Positions 4,883-12,044 of a DNA stretch of 12,044 nucleotides are shown here, piece by piece; position 1 is the stretch's first letter, and each line of letters opens with the position of its first letter. The position numbers and the translations under genes are program-made. Below the pieces are notes generated by a model that saw only the letters and a list, made by a program, of their open reading frames with translations, did not search any database and was not told the origin of the DNA. Source of the DNA: an uncultured Collinsella sp. (lineage in GTDB: Bacteria; Actinomycetota; Coriobacteriia; Coriobacteriales; Coriobacteriaceae); NCBI GenBank assembly GCA_900548515.1, contig URKU01000058.1, forward strand, positions 1 through 12,044. The letters are read 5' to 3'.

Positions 4883-6913
4883 ATGACCACACCTGCATCC
4901 AAGCTGCTCCAGCCCATTACGGTTGGCCCCCTTGAGCTCAAGAACCGCATTATGTTTCCGCCGCTGACCACCGGCTACGAGGAGCGTGACGGTTCCATCG
5001 GCGAGCGCAGCCTGGCTTTTTACGAGCGCTTGGCCCGTGGCGGCGTGAGCTACATCGTCATCGGCGACGTCGCTCCCGTCATGACCGCAAGCCCCACGCC
5101 CAAGCTGGCAACCGACGCCCAGATCCCCACGTTTAAGGCGCTGGCCGATGCCGTCCACAAGCACGGTGCCAAGGTTGCGCTGCAACTGTTCCACCCCGAG
5201 TACGACGTGCCCGGTGTCGGCCGTATGGTCATGGGATCCATGGCTGCCGCCAAGGTCGCGCAGGAGGCCAAGGCCGCCGGCGACGAGGAGACCTTTGCCG
5301 CCAAGATGGCCGAGTCCAACGAGATCCGCAAGCAGGCATACGCCAAGCTGCACCATGACATGCAGCACTTTGTGAACGAGGCGAGCGTAGAGCAGCTCAC
5401 CCAGATCAAGGAGGCCATCGCTGCCTCGGCCGCCCGCGCACAGCAGGCCGGGATTGACGCCATCGAGGTCCACGGCGACCGCCTGGTGGGTTCGCTGTGC
5501 TCGGCCATCCTCAACCAGCGCACCGACGAGTACGGCGGCTCGTTCGAGAACCGTGTTCGCTATGCGCTCGAGGTCGTCGCCGCCATTAAGGAAGCCGCGC
5601 CGCAGCTGATGGTGGAGTACAAGCTCCCCGTGATTATGGAGAACCCCGACGGCACGCCGCGCGGCAAGGGCGGCCTGCAGCCCGACGAGGCCTGCAAGTT
5701 TGCCAAGCTGCTCGAGGGCGCGGGCATCGACATGATCCAGGTCGCACAGGCAAACCACACCGGCAACATGGGCGACACCATTCCGCCCATGGGCGCCATG
5801 CCCTACAACTGGACGCTGCCGGTGGCCGAGCGCGTCAAAGCCCTGGTCTCCGTGCCGGTGGCAACCGTGGGCCGTGTTGTCTCGGTCGAGGCCGGTGAGA
5901 AGATCCTGGAAGACGGCGCGGCCGACATCATCGCCTACGGCCGCTCGCTCATGTGCGACCCCGACATTGCGCTGAAGGCCGCCACGGGTGAGCCCATCCG
6001 CGAGTGCCTCAACTGCAACAAGGGTTGCGTCGACGCGATTCAAAACCGCAAGTACATCTCGTGCGTTCTCAATGCCGAGAACGGCGACGAGGCGACTATC
6101 GCCATTAAGTCAGGCGAGGGCGACAAGAAGATTGCCGTGGTGGGCGGCGGCATCGCCGGCCTGGAGGCCGCGCGCGTGGCGGCCAAGCGCGGCTACGACG
6201 TGACCGTTTACGAGGCGAGCGATCATCTGGGCGGCCAGATTGTGCTGGCGGCTGCGCCTCCGCGCAAGGACGAGATCATGCGCTCGGTCGAGTACTACGA
6301 GAAGATTCTGCCTGGCCTGGGCGTGAAGGTCGAGCTCAACCATGCCGCTACCGCCGAGGACCTCAACGCCGCCGACGCCGCGATTGTGGCCGTGGGCGCG
6401 CACGACGTGGTCATTCCCGTTCCGGGTGCCGATTCGGACAAGGTCGTCTCGAGCTGGGACGTGCTGGCCGGCAAGGTGGAGCTTACGGGCCGCGTCGCCG
6501 TCATTGGCGGCGGCCTGGTGGGCACCGAGACTGCCGAGTACCTGCTGCAGCACGGCTGCGAGGTGGCGATCGTGGAAATGCTCGATAAGATTGCCGCGGG
6601 CGAGTCCGAGACCATTCTGCCGCTGATTATGAGCGACTTTGCCGAGCATAACGTGGAGCAGCACGTGAAGACCCGCCTGACCGCCATTACTGATGAGGGC
6701 GTGGAGGCCATTCGCACCACCGAGGACGGCGCCGAGGAGCCGGTGAAGATCGCCTGCGATTACGTGGTGATGGCCGTGGGTTCCAAGGCCAACGCGTTTG
6801 ACCTGGACGGCGTGACGGTGCCCGTGACCTGCGTGGGCGACTGCTCGGGCGAGCGCACCGCCGACATTGCCAGCGCCATCCGCACGGCATATCACGCGGC
6901 CAACGAGCTGTAG
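4883..6913 (+). CDS. FMN/[4Fe-4S]/FAD NAD(P)H:flavin oxidoreductase, 2,4-dienoyl-CoA reductase type
   Basis: 676 residues with the three-part layout of E. coli FadH and trimethylamine dehydrogenase. Residues 1 to about 365 form an old-yellow-enzyme TIM barrel that binds FMN (LKNRIMFPPLTT, RTDEYGGSFENR, GRSLMCDPD). A C-x2-C-x3-C-x11-C cluster site follows at 375-394. Then come an FAD Rossmann site VVGGGIAGLEAA (about 419-430) and a nested NAD(P)H site VIGGGLVGTETA (about 540-551). Electrons would pass from NAD(P)H through FAD and the FeS cluster to FMN and then to an enone-like substrate. Oddities: where the family has HGAHGYL with the catalytic Tyr, this protein reads HGDRLVGSL (from 197), and a charged helical stretch (about 117-180) is expanded. 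ATG at 4877 touches the AGAGG at 4871-4875, so ATG at 4883, spaced 7 bases, is preferred. The substrate cannot be told; bile-acid, steroid or plant-metabolite reductases share this fold. It is monocistronic, with its own terminator. Confidence 0.9.
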   Translation: MTTPASKLLQPITVGPLELKNRIMFPPLTTGYEERDGSIGERSLAFYERLARGGVSYIVIGDVAPVMTASPTPKLATDAQIPTFKALADAVHKHGAKVALQLFHPEYDVPGVGRMVMGSMAAAKVAQEAKAAGDEETFAAKMAESNEIRKQAYAKLHHDMQHFVNEASVEQLTQIKEAIAASAARAQQAGIDAIEVHGDRLVGSLCSAILNQRTDEYGGSFENRVRYALEVVAAIKEAAPQLMVEYKLPVIMENPDGTPRGKGGLQPDEACKFAKLLEGAGIDMIQVAQANHTGNMGDTIPPMGAMPYNWTLPVAERVKALVSVPVATVGRVVSVEAGEKILEDGAADIIAYGRSLMCDPDIALKAATGEPIRECLNCNKGCVDAIQNRKYISCVLNAENGDEATIAIKSGEGDKKIAVVGGGIAGLEAARVAAKRGYDVTVYEASDHLGGQIVLAAAPPRKDEIMRSVEYYEKILPGLGVKVELNHAATAEDLNAADAAIVAVGAHDVVIPVPGADSDKVVSSWDVLAGKVELTGRVAVIGGGLVGTETAEYLLQHGCEVAIVEMLDKIAAGESETILPLIMSDFAEHNVEQHVKTRLTAITDEGVEAIRTTEDGAEEPVKIACDYVVMAVGSKANAFDLDGVTVPVTCVGDCSGERTADIASAIRTAYHAANEL

Positions 6914-6984
6914 GTAACATCGCAGCGGGACGGGGCGTTAGCACGGATCCGCCTCGCCCGGCTGTGCCCCGTCGGGTGTCAACC

Positions 6985-7028
6985 GGGGCGGGGTCTGCAA
7001 GCGCAGCAGGCCCCGCCCTTTTTGTTTT
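6985..7028 (+). terminator. Rho-independent terminator of the flavoprotein gene
   Basis: GGGCGGGG (6986-6993) pairs with CCCCGCCC (7011-7018), with an inner CTGC/GCAG stem and a small asymmetric bulge, followed by TTTTTGTTTT. It begins about 70 bases after the stop codon. Confidence 0.88.
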
Positions 7029-7352
7029 GCTCTGATGGATGGCAATGCGCGGTAATCATGAGGAGTGAGGACATCTACTACCTTGCAGCCCGCTCAAAAT
7101 TATTGGGGGAGGGGTTAATAATTATATCCTCTATATCAAAGGACATAAAGAGATGCCAATTTTGTTGACAAGCGAATGACGATTAGCTGCGAGTCAGCTA
7201 CCAGCGTAAATAATCGATAAAGAAATGTCGTAAATTGGTGCCAAATGTCCAGATAACGCCGCGTCTATTTTAATTAACTGTTTTGAGCAAACAGCAAAAT
7301 GCTACTATCTAACATGCACGTAAGAAAGCAGGTTAACGGTTGAGGCTAAGAA
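7029..7352. other. AT-rich intergenic region with several short inverted repeats
   Basis: No coding region is seen here. The stretch is much richer in A and T than either side. It holds AATTATT/AATAATT with a 12-base spacer (7098-7123), TAGCTG/CAGCTA with a 5-base spacer (7184-7200) and CCAATTT/AAATTGG 69 bases apart (7156-7238). A TTGACA at 7165-7170 has no matching -10. The composition suggests acquired DNA or a regulatory leader for the downstream helix-turn-helix gene. Confidence 0.55.
7283..7311 (+). promoter_or_regulatory. Possible promoter of the helix-turn-helix gene
   Basis: TTGAGC (7283-7288) and TATCTA (7306-7311) are 17 bases apart, about 41 bases before the GTG start. The -10 matches the consensus poorly, so this is tentative. 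Confidence 0.3.
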
Positions 7353-7757
7353 GTGGCAGGTATGTCGGAAGCAACTAGGACTCGTACGCATGCGCCCGAG
7401 GTTAGGCAGCGCGCCGTCGAGATCCTCCAAGAGGGGGTCGGTCACCGCGCCCTCGCCGCAAAGCTTGGCATTCCCCAGGCCACGGCCCGTCAGTGGGCCC
7501 GCGCATATGCCGTGGGCGGTGCCGACGCCGTGCTCAACGCGGGCGCTTGCCATCACACCTATTCGTACGACGTAAAACTCGCCGTGGTTAAGGACCGTCT
7601 GGAAAACGGCCTGACGGTTCGCGAGACCATGATCAAGTATGGGATTCCCAGCGAGTCTTCAGTCAAGGCCTGGTGCCGCCAGTATCGCGAGAGCGGTGAG
7701 TCCGCGCTGGTCGATAAGCCGCGCGGACGCAAGCCGCGCGTTAAAAAGGCGGAATAG
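7353..7757 (+). CDS. Double helix-turn-helix protein, IS3-type OrfA-like, without OrfB
   Basis: A 134-residue basic DNA-binding protein with two helix-turn-helix units: residues about 14-60 (VRQRAVEILQEGVGHRALAA, then IPQATARQWARAY) and about 70-115 (YDVKLAVVKDRLENGLTVRE, then GIPSESSVKAWCRQYRESG), ending in a Lys/Arg-rich tail (RGRKPRVKKAE). This layout is typical of OrfA of IS3/IS150-type elements, which binds the transposon ends. The GTG start is chosen because GAGG at 7342-7345 is 7 bases before it; ATG at 7362 lacks such a site. No integrase-type OrfB (DDE domain) follows in any frame, and a strong terminator starts 13 bases after the stop. Tandem lysine codons AAA-AAG just before the stop recall the slippery site of IS3 elements, but the -1 frame gives nothing recognisable. 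It is either an insertion sequence remnant or a domesticated regulator. It precedes the ech operon, but no regulatory link is shown. Confidence 0.8.
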   Translation: MAGMSEATRTRTHAPEVRQRAVEILQEGVGHRALAAKLGIPQATARQWARAYAVGGADAVLNAGACHHTYSYDVKLAVVKDRLENGLTVRETMIKYGIPSESSVKAWCRQYRESGESALVDKPRGRKPRVKKAE

Positions 7758-7769
7758 CGAACGGGATGG

Positions 7770-7792
7770 TGCGCCCACAGGGGCGCATTTTT
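7770..7792 (+). terminator. Rho-independent terminator of the helix-turn-helix gene
   Basis: Stem TGCGCCC with GGGCGCA, loop ACAG, followed directly by TTTTT. It begins 12 bases after the stop codon and separates this gene from the ech operon. Confidence 0.88.
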
Positions 7793-8043
7793 CTTGCCGC
7801 GCCAACTTTTCGGACTGCCGCGAGCCTATCGGGACATCTTCCAACGTGGCCAATAAACCGCGCACAGTGGCCCGCGCGCCTGCCGCTGCGGTAAGGGAGC
7901 GTCACCCCTCTACTCCAATGCGGACAGACTCCTTACCCCGTACGCCTAAAACTCCCCAGTTGACCGAAAACCCGCTGCTGCTACTCCTCAATTGAGCTAT
8001 AACGTTAAACAATTGCAGCGTTTTTGCATGGGGGAGTGATGGT
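7793..8043 (+). promoter_or_regulatory. Leader/promoter region of the ech operon with paired CAATTG sites
   Basis: Noncoding by inspection. Two CAATTG hexamers (7989-7994, inside the palindrome CTCAATTGAG, and 8010-8015) are spaced 21 bp, two helical turns, on either side of a -10-like TATAAC (7998-8003). No good -35 is found at 17 bases (CTGCTG). The strong ribosome binding site GGGGAG (8031-8036) lies 7 bases before the echA-echB ATG. The pair may be an operator at the operon promoter; this is inference from position only. Confidence 0.4.
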
Positions 8044-10926
8044 ATGACGCTACTGTATTTCCTTACCCTGTTTCCGCTGGTACCGGCGCTGGGTATGCTG
8101 TTCGCGCGCGGTGACCGCGCCCGCGATGCGGTGGGGCTCATAGGTTCCGGCATCATTATGGCGGTGACAGTTGTAGTCGCCGTCATGTTTTTTGGCACGG
8201 GCCCGCAGAGCTTTGAGGTCGCCCCCGGAGCCTCGCATGTGCTCTCGATCATCAGCTCCGCCATCGACGTGATCCTGTGCGCCGTCATCCTGTACAACGC
8301 GTACAAATACAGGAACGCGCTCACCACGGTGCTCGGCATAGTTCAGCTGGTGGGCTCGCTCGCCTTTGCAGCCATGACGCTGCCCGCGGTCGAAGCCGTC
8401 ACGGCGACGCCGCTCTACCTGGACTACATGAGCGTGATCATGGTCCTCGCCGTCGGCATTGTTGGCAGCCTCATCTGCGTGTATGCCTTGGGTTATATGA
8501 AGGACTTCCAGGCCCACGACGAGCACGAGGCCGCACTGCGCGGGCAGACCGCGCCCGACCGTCGCCCGCAGTTCCTGGCGCTTATGTTCCTGTTCCTCTC
8601 GGCCATGTTCGTCATCGTGACGAGCGACAACCTTGAGTGGCTGTTCTGCGGCTGGGAAATCACCACCGTGTGCTCGTTCCTTATGATTGGCTACACGCGC
8701 ACGCCCGAGGCCATCAAGAACGCTTTCACCCAGATCATCCTTAACATGCTGGGCGGTATCGCGTTTTTGGCGGGCCTTATGTTCTTGCACGTTAACGGCA
8801 TGCCGCTGACCATCTCGGGCATGATTGAGCTTTCCGGCGCCGGAACCGCGCAGTCCGCGCTGCTGGTGATGCCGGTCATCCTGTTGTCGCTCGCCGCGCT
8901 CACCAAGGCCGCACAGATGCCGTTCCACACTTGGCTGTTGGGTGCCATGGTTGCCCCCACGCCCACGAGCGCCCTGCTGCACTCGTCAACCATGGTCAAA
9001 GCCGGCGTGTTCCTGATGGTCAAGCTGAGCCCGCTCTATGCCATCTATCCCGTGACCGGCTTTATGGTCACGAGCGTGGGCGCCATCACGTTTTTGCTCG
9101 CTGCCCTTATGGCCATCTCGCAGAGCAATGCCAAGCGCGTGCTCGCGTACTCCACCATTTCCAACTTGGGCCTCATCAGTGCTTGCTTGGGTGTCGGCGC
9201 GCCCGAGGCCGTATGGGCGGCCATCTTCCTGATCCTGTTCCACACGGTGGCAAAGTCGCTGCTGTTCCTGTGCGTGGGCACGGCCGAGCATCATATCGGC
9301 AGCCGCAATATCGAGGACATGGACGGTATGTTCAGCCGCATGCCGCACCTGACGCGCCTGATGATGCTGGGCATCATGGGCATGTTTGTGGCGCCGTTTG
9401 GCATGCTCGTGTCCAAGTGGGGCGCTCTGGTGGCGTTCGCGCAGACCGGCAACGTGCTCATGATCATGGTACTTGCCTTTGGCTCGGCCGCGACCTTCTT
9501 CTTCTGGGGCAAGTGGCTTGCCAAGCTTTCGGGCGTCGACCCCACGGCTCAAAACGTTGAGGTCAATGTCCATAAGACCGAATGGATGGCCCTCAACACC
9601 ATCGCCGCGCTGCTGATTCTGTGCTGCGTGGCGTTCCCGGTTATCTCGAGCGGTCTGGTGTCGCCTTACTTGGCCATGGTGTTTGGCCGCGTGCCGTACG
9701 TTATTGGCAAGGACGCCATGTACCTGATGGTGGTTATCGTGGCGTTTATCGCCGTGGTGCTGCTGACTTCATTCCGCGTGAGCAACAAACCGCACGTCAA
9801 CGTGTACCTTTCGGGCGTGGGGACCGACAAATATCGCCATTTCCGCGGCTCGATGGGACACGAGGTGAAGGCCGAAAAGCGCAATTGGTACTCAGAGGAC
9901 GCCCTTGGCGAGAAGCGTATTGGCCCCGCGGGTAGCGTCGTGTGCTGCAGCATTATCTTGTTTGCGCTGCTGTGTTGCGCGTGGATTGGGCCCGAGCGAC
10001 TTGCCATGAGTGCGCCCTCGGTGCTGCGCGGCAAGTATTTTGAAGGTTCGGGCGTCGTGGGCATTTTTATTGGCACCGTGGCATTTGCCTTACTGGCGCC
10101 GCTTGTGGGCGGCCTGATCGACGGCGTTGACCGCAAACTTTCGGCCCGCATGCAGGGCCGCGTGGGCCCGCGCCTGCTCCAGCCTTTCTACGATGTGGCC
10201 AAGCTGCTGCGCAAGGCCCCCGCCAGCGTAAACACCATGGACGATACCTACATGGCGTGCGCGCTCATCTTTACCGTGGTGGGCGGCGGCATCTTTGTGT
10301 CGGGTTCCAACACGCTGTTGTGCGCTTTTATGGTGACCCTCGCCGCGATCTTTGTGGTGCTGGCGTCCGCCTCGACGCAAAGCCCGTTTGCCCAGGTCGG
10401 CGCCGACCGCGAGCTGCTGCAGGTTATGAGCTACGAGCCTGCCGTTTTGCTGATGAGCGTGGGCCTGTACCTTGCCACCGATAGCTTTGATTCCATCGCC
10501 GTGACGGGGCAGTCGGCCCCCATCATCGTGTACAGCGCGCCCATTTTCCTCGCGCTGCTCGCGGTGCTTACCATCAAGTTGCGCAAGTCGCCGTTTGACC
10601 TTTCGTACTCGCATCACGCGCATCAGGAGATCGTCCAGGGCGTCGCCACCGAGATGAGCGGCGGCACGCTGGCCAAGATGACCCTTATGCACTGGTGCGA
10701 GACCGTGCTGTTTTTGATGTGGGTGGGCATGTTCTTTGTTTGGGACAACCCGGTGAGCTGGGTGGTCGCCCTGGTCGTGATGGCCGCGACGTACTTTATC
10801 GAGGTGCTGATCGACAACACCTTCGCACGCAGCACCTGGCGCAGCTGCTTTAAGCTCGGCTGGGGCGTGGCGCTGGTGTTTGGCCTGCTCAACCTTATGC
10901 CCATCCTCGTCGACGTGTTTATTTAG
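8044..10926 (+). CDS. echA-echB: Ech-type hydrogenase membrane protein: EchA (NuoL-like) fused to EchB (NuoH-like)
   Basis: A 960-residue polytopic membrane protein joining two subunits of energy-converting [NiFe] hydrogenase. Residues 1 to about 640 are the antiporter-like ion pump (EchA/HyfB/NuoL family), with the expected charged residues in membrane helices: Glu205 (FCGWE), Lys288 (ALTKAAQMPFHTW), His313 (LLHSSTMVKAG) and Lys404 (FHTVAKSLLF). From about 670 comes EchB (HycD/NuoH family): GGLIDGVDRKLSARMQGRVGPRLLQ (spanning about 689-712), DRELLQVMSYEP (788-799), and KSPFDLSYSHHAHQEIVQG (848-866), the Ech-specific version of the NuoH loop. EchB anchors the soluble hydrogenase module and passes conformational or proton coupling to EchA. 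The hydrophilic stretch around 595-625 appears to be the junction; no stop codon, ribosome binding site or plausible internal start is seen there. The frame is open throughout. Neighbours C and D follow in the Methanosarcina ech order. Family assignment is secure; the fusion is the unusual point. Confidence 0.93.
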   Translation: MTLLYFLTLFPLVPALGMLFARGDRARDAVGLIGSGIIMAVTVVVAVMFFGTGPQSFEVAPGASHVLSIISSAIDVILCAVILYNAYKYRNALTTVLGIVQLVGSLAFAAMTLPAVEAVTATPLYLDYMSVIMVLAVGIVGSLICVYALGYMKDFQAHDEHEAALRGQTAPDRRPQFLALMFLFLSAMFVIVTSDNLEWLFCGWEITTVCSFLMIGYTRTPEAIKNAFTQIILNMLGGIAFLAGLMFLHVNGMPLTISGMIELSGAGTAQSALLVMPVILLSLAALTKAAQMPFHTWLLGAMVAPTPTSALLHSSTMVKAGVFLMVKLSPLYAIYPVTGFMVTSVGAITFLLAALMAISQSNAKRVLAYSTISNLGLISACLGVGAPEAVWAAIFLILFHTVAKSLLFLCVGTAEHHIGSRNIEDMDGMFSRMPHLTRLMMLGIMGMFVAPFGMLVSKWGALVAFAQTGNVLMIMVLAFGSAATFFFWGKWLAKLSGVDPTAQNVEVNVHKTEWMALNTIAALLILCCVAFPVISSGLVSPYLAMVFGRVPYVIGKDAMYLMVVIVAFIAVVLLTSFRVSNKPHVNVYLSGVGTDKYRHFRGSMGHEVKAEKRNWYSEDALGEKRIGPAGSVVCCSIILFALLCCAWIGPERLAMSAPSVLRGKYFEGSGVVGIFIGTVAFALLAPLVGGLIDGVDRKLSARMQGRVGPRLLQPFYDVAKLLRKAPASVNTMDDTYMACALIFTVVGGGIFVSGSNTLLCAFMVTLAAIFVVLASASTQSPFAQVGADRELLQVMSYEPAVLLMSVGLYLATDSFDSIAVTGQSAPIIVYSAPIFLALLAVLTIKLRKSPFDLSYSHHAHQEIVQGVATEMSGGTLAKMTLMHWCETVLFLMWVGMFFVWDNPVSWVVALVVMAATYFIEVLIDNTFARSTWRSCFKLGWGVALVFGLLNLMPILVDVFI

Positions 10927-10938
10927 GAGGCGGCATCC

Positions 10939-11523
10939 ATGGATCATAAAATGTCGCGCTCGCCGTGGGTTATTCATTACGACGGTTCGAGCTGCAACGG
11001 ATGCGATATCGAGGTGCTGGCCTCGCTCACGCCGCTGTTCGATGCGGAGCGCTTTGGCGTGGTCAACACCGGCAACCCCAAGCATGCGGATATCTTTTTG
11101 GTGACGGGGTCGGTCAATGCCCAGAACCTGCCTGTCGTGCGCCAGATCTACAACCAGATGCTCGAGCCCAAGTGTGTGGTGGCATGCGGTATCTGCGCGT
11201 GTTCGGGCGGCGTGTTCCGCGATGCCTATAACGTGATCGGCGGCGTGGACCGCGCGATTCCCGTGGACGTGTACGCGCCCGGGTGCGCCGTTCGCCCCGA
11301 GACGGTGATCGATGCCATCGTGGAGGCGTGTGGCATCCTGGACCAGAAGGAGGCCGTGATGCGCGCCGGCGGCGATCCGCTCACCGTGGGCGGCGCCGCT
11401 ACCTGGGACGGTGGCGTTGAGCTGGGCGAGGACGGGTTTGTGGCTGCTGCGGGGGCCGGCGACGCGCCTGCCGCTGGCGACGCACCTGCCGGGACGCCCG
11501 CCGCTGCAAAGGAGGCCGAGTAA
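10939..11523 (+). CDS. echC: Ech-type hydrogenase small (NuoB-like) FeS subunit
   Basis: Electron-transfer subunit of the NuoB/HycG/EchC family, on the cytoplasmic face, carrying the proximal [4Fe-4S] cluster beside the NiFe subunit. Expected ligands are visible: Cys19 and Cys22 (GSSCNGCDIE), Cys86 (CGICACSGGVF) and Cys116 (YAPGCAVRPE). The conserved core ends near residue 150. The last 35 or so residues are an Ala/Gly/Pro-rich tail with an imperfect GDAPA repeat, encoded by duplicated bases around 11459-11490, which usual EchC proteins lack. TAGGAGG (10924-10930) is 8 bases before the ATG and overlaps the stop of the A-B fusion gene, so expression is coupled. The downstream echD start overlaps the stop codon (TAATG). 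It cannot be NuoB of complex I, because its partners are Ech-type and the whole gene order is that of ech. Confidence 0.93.
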   Translation: MDHKMSRSPWVIHYDGSSCNGCDIEVLASLTPLFDAERFGVVNTGNPKHADIFLVTGSVNAQNLPVVRQIYNQMLEPKCVVACGICACSGGVFRDAYNVIGGVDRAIPVDVYAPGCAVRPETVIDAIVEACGILDQKEAVMRAGGDPLTVGGAATWDGGVELGEDGFVAAAGAGDAPAAGDAPAGTPAAAKEAE

Positions 11524-12044
11524 TGCAAAAGGCAATCTACACTACCGTCGGGATCGATGAGCTGTTGCCGCATGTGCAGGCGCTCAAAGGTACCGGCGCG
11601 CGCTTTGTGCAGATGCATGCCGAGCGCTGTGTGGACGACGGATCGTATCGCCTGGTCTATACGTTTATCGACGTTCGTGCTGCTCAGGAGCATATTGCGC
11701 AGGACGGCAGCTATGCGATCGAGAACCTGGTGGTTGAGGGCATCGACCAGTATCAGGAGATTCCGTCCATCAGCTCGTACTATCCGGCGGTATTCCCGTT
11801 TGAAAACGAGGCGCACGACCTATTCGGTCTTGCCATCACCGATATGCAGATTGACTTTAAGGGCTTTTTCTACCAGGTCTCGACTGCCGAACCCATGAGC
11901 GTTATCACGCCCGAGGTGAAGGCCGCGCGCGAGAAAGCCATGAAGGTGCGTGCCGCTGCCGAGGCCAAGGCGCGCAAGGCCGCGGCCGAAAAGGCCGCCG
12001 CGGCTGCGGCTGCTGCAGGGGAGGGTGCTGCGAGCGCCGGCGAC
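11523..12044 (+). CDS. echD: Ech-type hydrogenase NuoC-like subunit (3' end outside window)
   Basis: Open from ATG 11523 to the right edge, 174 codons without stop. It belongs to the 30-kDa NuoC/EchD family, which sits beside the large NiFe subunit. The signature FENEAHDLFGL is at about 93-103, followed by the Ech-like ITDMQIDFKGFFYQVS. The conserved domain ends near 125; from about 130 the protein is a Lys/Ala/Glu-rich, probably helical tail that becomes nearly pure alanine and is still open at the window end. GGAGG (11511-11515) is 7 bases upstream and the start overlaps the echC stop by one base, so translation is coupled. The catalytic subunit (EchE) and ferredoxin-like subunit (EchF) should follow. 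Confidence 0.88.
   Translation, partial: MQKAIYTTVGIDELLPHVQALKGTGARFVQMHAERCVDDGSYRLVYTFIDVRAAQEHIAQDGSYAIENLVVEGIDQYQEIPSISSYYPAVFPFENEAHDLFGLAITDMQIDFKGFFYQVSTAEPMSVITPEVKAAREKAMKVRAAAEAKARKAAAEKAAAAAAAAGEGAASAGD

Noticed and set aside
4562..6043. Long minus-strand frame (493 codons) opposite the flavoprotein gene, and similar long frames opposite the ech genes
   Set aside because: They are Gly/His/Val-rich mirrors of GC-biased coding DNA, show no family motif, and the plus-strand frames have clear domains.
7740..7760. Programmed -1 frameshift site (AAA-AAG) at the end of the OrfA-like gene
   Set aside because: The -1 frame downstream has no integrase motif and a terminator follows at once, so a working OrfAB frameshift is not supported.
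9780..10030. Separate echB start codon inside the fusion gene
   Set aside because: No stop codon precedes it and no ATG or GTG there has a good ribosome binding site; the ATG near 10006 lies within a conserved-looking membrane segment region without a Shine-Dalgarno.

Overview
The window looks like chromosomal DNA of a GC-rich anaerobic actinobacterium. My best guess is a gut member of the class Coriobacteriia, such as Collinsella or a relative. This is inferred from strong third-position G/C bias, alanine-rich low-complexity tails on ordinary enzymes, an Ech-type membrane hydrogenase, a large old-yellow-enzyme/FAD reductase and an AAA/DUF4143 ATPase. No species marker is present, so the genus is an inference.

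Left part (1-1746): a folate-pathway gene enters from the left edge. It fuses dihydropteroate synthase to HPPK, in the order DHPS then HPPK. It is followed without a gap by a small biotin-ligase-like protein that appears to have lost its biotin-AMP loop and catalytic lysine. Next comes a 1.4-kb module (1845-3248): an AAA ATPase of the AAA_14/DUF4143 type with two copies of a palindrome upstream and one directly downstream. Its base composition and codon use differ from its neighbours. It sits between the biotin-ligase-like gene and a convergent coaX (type III pantothenate kinase, minus strand).

Middle part (4097-4876): an initiator tRNA-Met with its own promoter and Rho-independent terminator, then a regular array of eight 15-bp half-sites in alternating orientation, one every 40-41 bp. 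This array is the least explained structure in the window. A large FMN/4Fe-4S/FAD ene-reductase-like flavoprotein follows. It ends in a strong terminator.

Right part (6914-12044): an AT-rich intergenic stretch leads to a small double helix-turn-helix protein that resembles the OrfA of IS3-family elements but has no OrfB. It has its own terminator. About 250 bp later begins an ech-type operon in the order A-B-C-D. EchA (NuoL-like ion pump) and EchB (NuoH-like membrane anchor) are fused in one 960-residue protein. Next are EchC (NuoB-like FeS subunit) and EchD (NuoC-like), which runs off the right edge. The catalytic large subunit (EchE) and ferredoxin subunit (EchF) are expected just outside. 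Together these would form an energy-converting group 4 [NiFe] hydrogenase that couples ferredoxin oxidation and H2 formation to ion transport.
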